A DNA stretch of 64,000 bases from Echiichthys vipera. Taxonomy: Eukaryota > Chordata > Actinopteri > Perciformes > Trachinidae. The position numbers and the translations under genes were made by a program. The notes below the pieces were generated by a model, which did not search any database, had not been told where the DNA came from, and saw only the letters and a program-made list of their open reading frames with translations. Positions 53,756 to 64,000 of this stretch are shown here, piece after piece. How positions within the stretch are numbered: the stretch's first letter is position 1; each line of letters begins with the position of its first letter. The stretch lies in assembly GCA_963691815.1 (NCBI GenBank), contig OY829661.1:4395001-4459000 (forward strand). The letters are read 5' to 3'.

Positions 53756-56700
53756 CCTTTCCCGGGCCACATTAACCAGCTCTCACTCTCACAACCTTTT
53801 TCCAGCTTCATTATAAGTGAAGCAACGTGCGGCAAGGGCCTGCAGGCAAAACCAATCGATCACAGAACACGGATCCAAAGCGCACTGTAATGACTTGGTG
53901 TCACTATACAGATGTTTTTATCACCTCAGATGAATTAGAATGGTTTTAACTCTTGAACACATCTTTAACTACCTAAAATACTTGCAAAAAATTGTTTTAC
54001 TCTTTTTAATCTAATTTCACTAACATATTTATTCATATTTATACTATTTATTCTGTATTTTAATCATACATGAAATCACACTATCACATACGCCTGTATG
54101 AGTGAAAACCCGGTGACGTCATAAAGTGAGTTTGGAGCGTCTTTGCGCAGCCATGACTTAGTGAAGAAGAGTACCGTGCAAATGACTGTATTAGCTCCTA
54201 AATTTTATTGATGATAGAGTGTGGGTAGGCAAGGATCATAGCATGTAGAGCTGGTCGGGATTTTCGGTGCTGAAGTCTTGTCCTTATTCCACCCCGTCAC
54301 CCTTGCTTCCTCTTCCCATCTGTCAGATCTGTCAGTCGCCTCAGATCCCCTTCTCTGGCAGCCAGCAGTCTACCCTGTTTCTGTCTCCACCGGCTTGCAG
54401 AGTGGATCAGTTCCCCTGGGATGCTAGCCAGCAGCCAGGGTGAGGCCCTTTCCGCAAGTCCAACTTTGTTGAGATCCAGGAGATTGTTACGAGCGTGCGT
54501 AAGCACAGGTTGCATGTCACTGCTGTCACAGCATCGTTCCTCCATTCTGACACTCCTGGTAGATGGATGCACAAGCAGACAAAGTCCGATAAAAAGTCCA
54601 ATAAAAACGAGTGCTATTCAAAAAGGAATGTTATCACTTAGTTTGTTGACAAACAAGCACTAACAATAAACACACCAAATTGTTTGGAGCGAGCTGCGTG
54701 TCGCCAGCTGACGTGTGAGAATACAGCTTAAATCTTTAAAAAAAATAACAAAATAATTCTGCTATCCTCTCGTTCAATTCTACATCTACAATTCTACAGC
54801 AGCTCTCTGAATCATGTGTTTGTCAAGTGGCCCTCTATCACCAGTCAGAAGAGGAGTTGAGAGATTCAGCAGATTGTTGACACTGAACACATAACTTCCT
54901 GCCAAGAACACGTGGATTCTCCACCTCCATCCACCTCCATCAACCCCTTTTACCAACACCAACGCCTCTGATTATCACCCCAAACCCCATCTATGCCACT
55001 GTTCTCCCCACTCAACCATTGCCCCTCCTTCCCCCTTTTCACTGACCAGATGAAGGACCTGCTGGAAACTTACCTCAGCTCCATTCACTGATGTATGTGT
55101 TTTTGGAGCCAAAGAGGAACAAATAAAAGTACACACTCTTTAACATCAGCAACGTTAAAAATGACAGACAAAGCCAGAAATCATGGTGTAGCCATGGACC
55201 CAGACCTACCTGAATTTTAACAGCTTCCAATAAGGTAATTACAAAGTCAGAGTGAATTACAAGAATATCGAGGGTTAAAGGACTTATTTCTCAGCAGAAT
55301 TTGGAAATACTTGTCAATGAATTTATCTGAAGCAGACTACTGTAATGGAGCAGCAATGAAGACAGCTGGGGATGAAGCAGGGGACAACGTCGTCTACAGC
55401 CACAGAGATGAACAGCAGCGACACAGCCGTATGTATAACGGCAGAGGCAAAACAGCAGACAAAGTGGCAGACAAAGCAGGAGACAAAGCAGCAGCGGAAC
55501 CAATCAGCTGGTGGTGGAGTCACGTGATCCCCACCTTTAACTTTGGCCAGCTGATGAGCGTTCCCTGTTTTCAAAGCCAAACGCTGCACGGGGAGGAGGA
55601 AGGAGAGGGAGACCCACATCTACCACCCATTAAAAGAACCAGGGCTAAACGGTTCACGAAGCACTCAGTTGCTGCTCTGCTCGAGCAAACACCTGACCGT
55701 ACTTATATGCTGCCGCCCTAGTGGTCAGAGGGCGCAATTAAGTGCTGCCATACAACGCTATTTCTGTGCTGCTAGACAAACAAACGTAGGGGCCACCACC
55801 TAGCTGCAGGAGCAACCAACTGTCACAGAAACCTGGGTTCAGGTACAGCAATGGTGCCTCGTGCTTGGCCGTGTGTTCCACCAAACACAGCTGGCAGTGT
55901 TCAAGAATGGGAGGCTAGCGAGGGATCATCCTGTTTCTGCATAAAAACTCATATTCTGACTACTTCCTCTTTAACTCACCAAGTCATGGACACTGTGGTT
56001 TCACAGGTTCCTATTTTGCACAATTTTGGGTTAATATATCTTGTCAGGATAGCAACAAACAGAAAATCCACATCCTGGAGGCTACGTGCATGTTTGTGTG
56101 CGAGTGTCTGTGTCAGCATGACTTGCACAAGTGTACTAATTGTTTACCTTTGGCTCATTTAGTTGATGCTTAAACTCTGATTATTCACTGTGGATGATTT
56201 GCTTTGAAGTTCTCAGAAGACTCTTATTAGTGACACCTGATTGGGGAGTGCAGTCAGCATCTTTAGCTGTACAAGGAATTTAAATCTTATTTAGAATAAT
56301 GCTAGCTTGCAAATTGTTTGCAAATTAGCCATGAAGCAACCAACGCCAGATTCATGCTGCACGGCTGAGGCACAGCCAGCAGGCAACTTTTAGCCTCGGT
56401 TACGATGAGCTAACGTTACTTAGCAAGCAAGCTACGGTTAAGCTAGCTGTAACTTAACTACGCTAACTATGGATCTCACAGTAGTTGCTTAGTAACATTA
56501 GCTAATCCCAGGTCAGCCCTGAGAGTTTGGGTGAATTAGCTGAGGTTATCCACACAAGGCAGGGTTGTGCTGTGTCAGCTATGTTTGGAACAGGTTTGGA
56601 TATTAGCAATTATCAAAGATCATGATTAAAGGTTGAATAGGTAGAATCTTTATTAAAAGCTGTATTTAAAAAAAGAAAAAAATACACCCACGGGGCATTT

Positions 56701-56789
56701 TGAGCGGTACAGAATGAAAGTATTGCGGTCTAAAGACGGATAAATACACCGTTTTTTGACAGCCTAGATCACAACTCTCCTGTTTCTAC
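53756..56789. other. Intergenic, no gene recognised
   Basis: Several short open frames, including 55311-55721 (136 codons, with a KVADKAGDKAA-type low-complexity stretch) and 54297-54572 on the minus strand. None shows a recognised domain or splice-consistent neighbours, so none is called. Confidence 0.5.
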
Positions 56790-58335
56790 ATCCACCTCAG
56801 GATGCCATCCTCTACAGTCCACTCCCTTCTGGACTTCTCCAGTGCCTTTAACACCATCCAGCCCCCTATACTACAGGACAAACTGAACAGGATGGGAGTG
56901 GAACCCTATCTGGTGGACTGGGTCAGAGACTACCTCAGCAGCACTGGAGCCCCTCAGGGCACAGTGCTGGCCCCTCTTCTCTTCACCCTGTACACCTCTG
57001 ACTTCTGCTACAACTCGGAGCTGTGTCACATACAGAAGTAAGCCGATGACACAGCCATCGTGGGATGTATCAGGGGGGACAGAGAGGAGAAGTATCGGAG
57101 TCTGGTGGGGGAATTTGTTCTCTGGTGCCACACTAACCACCTACAGCTCAACACCTCCAAGACCAAGGAGCTAATCATTGATTTTGGGAGGTCCCGACCA
57201 AGACAACGACCAGTCCTGCTAGAGGGAGCTGAGGTGGAGGCTGTGGACAAATACCTCGGGCTGTGACTAGACAATAAACTAGACAACACACACCAGCCAC
57301 CTGCACAGGAAGACACAAAGCAGGTTGTACTTCCTGAGGAGACTGCTGTCCTTCAACATCTGCATCAAACTGCTGTGGATGTTTTACCAGTCTGTGGTCA
57401 CCAGTGTCCTCTTCTACACTGAGGTGTGCTGGGGGGGCAGCGTGTCCAAGAAGGACACTTCCAGACTGGATAAAGTGATCAGGCGGGCCGGCTCTGTGGT
57501 CAGCATGAAACTGGACTCACTGGTGACAGTGGCACAGAGGAGGACACTGGACGAACTAATGGACATTATGGACAATGCCAGCCACCCCCTGCACACCGTC
57601 ACCAGCAGCCAGAGGAGCCTGTTCAGTGGAAGGCTGCTCCTGCCCAAGTGCAGGACCAACAGGCTCAAGAACTCCTTTGTCCCTCAGGCCATCACCCTCT
57701 ACAACTCCTCACTCGGGGGGAGGAGGAAATAAAGAGGAGAGAAGGGAAGGAGTGGGAGCCTCTCACTGTGCAATTAACAATCTACTCTTACACACCTGGA
57801 CACTTATCTTCTTTTCTTTATGCAATAACTATATCCACCACTTAAGTGCAATACTTTAATCTTACTGCTCATTTCTGTCATATACAGTCAAACATATTTG
57901 ATCTTATACATTTCCTCTACATTTAACTGTGCGTCTCTATGTGCCCTGCGATAGACTGGTGTCCTGTCCAGGGTGTACCCCGCCTCACGCCTGATGTCAG
58001 CTTGGATCGGCTCCAGCCCCCCCGCGACCCCGACCCCCGGATAAGCGGTTGAAGATGAATGAATGAATGAATGAATGATTTAACTTTCTATGAATTTTAT
58101 TTGACCTGTATTCTTACATCTACCTCATATATATTTAGCTAAGAGTTTATTGCTTACTGTTTATTGTTTTTTTATACTTTCTGTATTTATTTAGCTAAGA
58201 GTTTATTGGTTATCCTATACTGTATTTTTTATACCTCCCTTGTGTTTTTGTAAGCTTCTGGAAACTCAATTTCCTTGTAGGAGTTCATCCCAAAGGATCA
58301 ATAAAGAAAAGTCTAAGTCTAAGTCTAAGTCTAAG
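56790..58335 (+). mobile_element. Rex1/CR1-like LINE, 5'-truncated, with 3' UTR and tail
   Basis: RT blocks in order: LLDFSSAFNTIQPPILQDKL (about 56825-56885), STGAPQGTVLAPLLFTLYTS (about 56938-56997), ADDTAIVG after an in-frame stop (57042-57065), CHTNHLQLNTSKTKELIIDF (about 57127-57185), RLLSFNICIKLLWMFYQSVV and the C-terminal HPLHTVTSSQRSLFSGRLLL, ending GGRRK-stop at 57732. Then a 3' UTR with CCCAAAGGATCAATAAAG and a (TCTAAG)n tail at about 58311-58335. One stop, a deletion in the RT (between the SYL and STGAPQ parts) and a short frame break make it inactive. Confidence 0.9.
57929..58077 (+). mobile_element. SINE family F, copy 3 (3' half), inside the LINE 3' UTR
   Basis: 5'-truncated copy of the SINE at 32459-32790: GCGATAGACTGGTGTCCTGT, GTGTACCCCGCC, GGATAAGCGGTTGAAGATGA, then a (GAAT)n tail. 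ATTTAACT occurs directly before (57921-57928) and after (58078-58085), a perfect 8-bp target duplication, as expected from LINE-mediated retrotransposition. Confidence 0.9.
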
Positions 58336-58794
58336 TTCAGTTATTCTAGTGGTATATTATGCTAGTCTTATCCAGTCTATGGTTGGGGCCATTATAAAAA
58401 CACAGGAGTAATAATGTGATGCCCATGTTACCACTTGATATTTTTTGTTGGTTGTTTTGAGTATGTCTATATATATAGTGAATTGTTAAACATGGCTGTT
58501 GATTTATGACATCATACTAATATTTCTTCAAAACTGTGCTGATGATTTGGCTTTCAAAAATGTTTATTACAGTACAGTTTGTTTAGTACATTATAAGGTA
58601 GAAGAAAAAGCTGTGGTTCATTCAATTCTCAATTTTAAATTTTTCTTCTTCAATAAGCACTACTGGTAGAAGTAGTGGTATGGTTAAAATCTTAACAATA
58701 CCCGTCCCTACACTTTCATTTAATTTTTGCTTGTTTTCATCACGGCTTGTCATCGTTCAAAACAAAAACCCACAAAACACACACAAAACCTATC
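58336..58794. other. Intergenic, no gene recognised
   Basis: Unassigned AT-rich sequence. Confidence 0.5.
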
Positions 58795-59082
58795 CAGATA
58801 AATCATGCCATCCGGATAGAGTGAATGCGTATGTGTAGGGACTCTTCTCATGCTGTTGCAGAGGTTTGCTGTTATTTTCAGCAGTATTAGTGGTTAAAAA
58901 AGACATTTGAATGCATTCACCGTACTGCCCCGAGCTAATCGGTGTTAGCCACATTCGATTGTTAGCAACTGTCTGGGATTTCTCAGTTAATATTTACACA
59001 AGAAAAAACTGTCTCAATGGTGAGAGTGTATTTGCCAAAAAAGACCCTGGGATGCTTTAAAGCCAGAATTACACTTTAAGAT
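58795..59082. repeat. Foldback MITE family, partial copy 3
   Basis: Shares CAGAGGTTTGCTGTTATTTT with the right arm of 60358-60886. In reverse it shares the blocks CCAGGGTCTTTT and CTAACA...CACTGATTAGC-type of the left arm of copies 1 and 2. It ends near 59081 with a degraded CCAGAATTACACTTTAA terminus. Confidence 0.8.
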
Positions 59083-59150
59083 CAGAAAAGGTTGAGGTTT
59101 GAATTAGTACAGGTCCCTCAGGAGAATGTTCTGGGTTTTGAGACCCGTCC

Positions 59151-59604
59151 TCCACCCTACATGGATTTTAACGTTCTTGTTCTACGGGACTTGATTTCCT
59201 TCTTTTCTTCAATCATAAATTTGTCATCATCTGATAAACTGACTGATGACATGACATAATGTTGAGGACAGCAGGTCACATTCTAGCTGTCAGCTACATC
59301 ACATGATGACTGAGCAAAGTGAAGGTTTGTATGATTCGTAAAGTTCATCTGAACTTGAGTTTTGGTACCCATCCTCCACCCTGACCCTCCACCCTACATG
59401 GATTTTAACATTCTTGTTCTACGGGACTTGATTTCCTTCTTTTCTTCAATCATAAATTTATCATCATCTGATAAACTGACTGATGACATGACATAATGTT
59501 GAGGACAGCAGGTCACATTCTAGCTGTCAGCTACATCACATGATGACTGAGCAAAGTGAAGGTTTGTATGACTCGTAAAGTTCATCTGAACATGTGTTTT
59601 GGTG
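59151..59604 (+). repeat. Recent tandem duplication, period 237 bp
   Basis: Two adjacent direct copies (about 59151-59367 and 59388-59604) share strings such as TGTTCTACGGGACTTGATTT, CATCATCTGATAAACTGACT and GAGGACAGCAGGTCACATTC. Only a handful of single-base differences are visible (for example AACGTTC/AACATTC and TGATTCG/TGACTCG). No coding frame or transposon hallmark. Confidence 0.92.
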
Positions 59605-60035
59605 AGTAAACCAATGACTGTGAAATGACTGAGTCATGGGTTTGGCAATTCCTGATGCAACGAAAGAAACCCCCGGACACTACCGCCATGCTTATACTTG
59701 ACACTGCAGGGATTTATTTCCAATCAGTGATCTAATGTGTTTATTAGCAGTGATTTGCACTGTCTCTGCTCAGAATGGTTGGTATGGGGTTAAGGGAGTG
59801 AGATGATGTCATTTAAACTCCTGTAATATGTCGTTAATTCTACTTTGTGAATTTTACACGGAAAATCTGATAACCATCACATGAGGGGAAGTTCTGTAAT
59901 CATTCATATTCATTCACTTACCTCCTTGGGATCAATTTGATCGGAATTTGATTGATGTTCAACTGAGGGTGGTTGTCTGATCGTCACACCAAAGAGTGAA
60001 GTCTTAAGCAGTGCAGTAGCTATTTTCCTAAAGAT
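59605..60035. other. Intergenic, no gene recognised
   Basis: Unassigned. Confidence 0.5.
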
Positions 60036-60224
60036 CCTTTTTGGCAGCTTTCAAGCCTTTTATTAGATAGGACAGACAGGAAATGGGGTGAGAGAGAGAG
60101 GGTGAGACACACAGCAAAGGGCCGCAGGTCGGAGCCGAACCCACGGCCGCTGCCTCGAGGACCTTCAGTCTCTTTACATGGGGCAAATGCTCCAACCACT
60201 GAACCAACACAACCGAGGTAGCCT
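60036..60224 (-). mobile_element. tRNA-derived SINE (family G)
   Basis: On the reverse strand the head CCTCGGTTGTGTTGGTTCAG carries a box-A-like TGGTTCAGTGGTTGG and a box-B-like GGTTCGGCTCC (about 60142-60132). GACCTGCGGCCCTTTGCTGT follows, then a TCTCTCTC tract and an AATAAAAGGCTTGAAAGCTG end. This is a widespread fish SINE type, not a functional tRNA. Confidence 0.82.
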
Positions 60225-60357
60225 TTTTATTGTTCAATCACGTGTTGAGATCAGAAGTCATAGCTAAGTACAATCATATATGCTGTAACCTAGGGACATA
60301 GAGGAGAATGTGTCTGATAACCCTGACTGAGGCTTCCTCCTTTGGTTGGTTGGTTAT

Positions 60358-60886
60358 TGTGGCTACTATATCCCTGAGAGTCGCTAACAGCCGGATGTGG
60401 CTAATACTGATTAGCTAAGGCGAGCATGGGGGACATATAAAAACGTCTTTTTTAACCACTAATACTGCTCAAAATAACAGCAAACCTCTGCAGCAGCATG
60501 AGAAGAGCACTTACACGGAAAACAAAGCACCAATGGGCTCCTTCCTGTTGGATTGACTTTGGTAATACACTTGAATGGACTTTACTATGAGAGGAGCTGG
60601 TACAGGGGCCAGTAGGTAAGTCTTTAAAACACTCTTTTAATAAAGTCTGGGAACACTAACTATGTTGTTGGTGCTTTGTTTTCTGTGTAGGGTCTCTTCT
60701 CATGCTGCTGCAGAGGTTTGCTGTTATTTTCAGCAGTATTGAGCCTTATGCCTTCACCATACTGCCCTGAGCTCATCAGTGTTTTAGCTGCATTCGGCTG
60801 TCGGTGACTCACCAGGGAACAAAAATGGTCTCGATGTCTTATTCGATGAGTGTAATTGTACTTTGCACCGGAATTTCACTTTAACC
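60358..60886. repeat. Foldback MITE family, copy 4 (longest arms)
   Basis: The left arm (GAGAGTCGCTAACAGCCGGA, TACTGCTCAAAATAACAGCA, CTCTGCAGCAGCATGAGAAG) is mirrored on the right (CTTCTCATGCTGCTGCAGAG, TGCTGTTATTTTCAGCAGTA). The right end ACCGGAATTTCACTTTAA matches the family terminus, while the left terminus is missing. The central part matches copy 2. No protein. Confidence 0.87.

Positions 60887-64000
<3,114 letters not shown>

Noticed and set aside
55311..55721. 136-codon + strand frame with ADKVADKAGDKAA repeat
   Set aside because: Low-complexity, no recognised domain, no splice-site or promoter support.

Overview
The window looks like genomic DNA of a ray-finned (teleost) fish. It has spliced genes with GT-AG introns, long (CA)n microsatellites, and fish-type transposable elements: Tc1-like, hAT, PIF-Harbinger, L2- and Rex-like LINEs, a Penelope-like element and tRNA-derived SINEs. 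No prokaryotic or organellar features and no genuine tRNA or rRNA genes were seen.

Two host genes can be supported, both on the + strand. The first (5418-19908) is pip5kl1, the phosphatidylinositol-4-phosphate 5-kinase-like 1 gene. Eight coding exons join in frame to a stop at 19906-19908. The N-terminal coding exon(s) were not found here. Introns 3 and 7 are swollen by mobile elements; intron 7 alone is about 8.5 kb. The second gene (30407-33607) is a compact four-exon TNF ligand superfamily gene with a TATA box, one transmembrane segment and a C-terminal TNF homology domain. It encodes 234 residues. Its orthology within the TNF family is not settled.

Most of the rest is transposon-derived. 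1-5.4 kb: a hAT-like non-autonomous element with a slightly diverged 8-bp target duplication. 6-19 kb (pip5kl1 introns): a Tc1 fossil, an intragenic duplication, a tail-to-tail SINE pair, L2 pieces, a Penelope-like fragment with its pseudo-LTRs, and a LINE reverse-transcriptase fragment. 20-26 kb: a foldback MITE, then a Tc1-like element split by two insertions, one of which is a second Tc1-like element that is itself split by a third. 27.6-29.3 kb and 36.2-37.7 kb: two copies of one PIF-Harbinger fossil. 40.5-48.5 kb: an old LINE on the minus strand, broken by a MITE that carries a near-complete L2, and by a Tc1/mariner-superfamily element. 48.7-51.4 kb: a hAT transposon with perfect 8-bp target duplications and a nearly intact, intron-containing transposase. 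51.8-53.7 kb: a non-autonomous element with about 85-bp inverted repeats and perfect 8-bp target duplications. 53.8-64 kb: no gene recognised; it contains a LINE with a SINE in its 3' UTR, two more foldback MITE copies, a recent 237-bp-period tandem duplication and a 209-bp (CA)n tract.

I found no convincing undescribed biological system. The strongest signals are the insertion stacks, whose order can be read from target duplications and restored reading frames, the well-preserved hAT element, and microsatellites placed directly against pip5kl1 splice sites.
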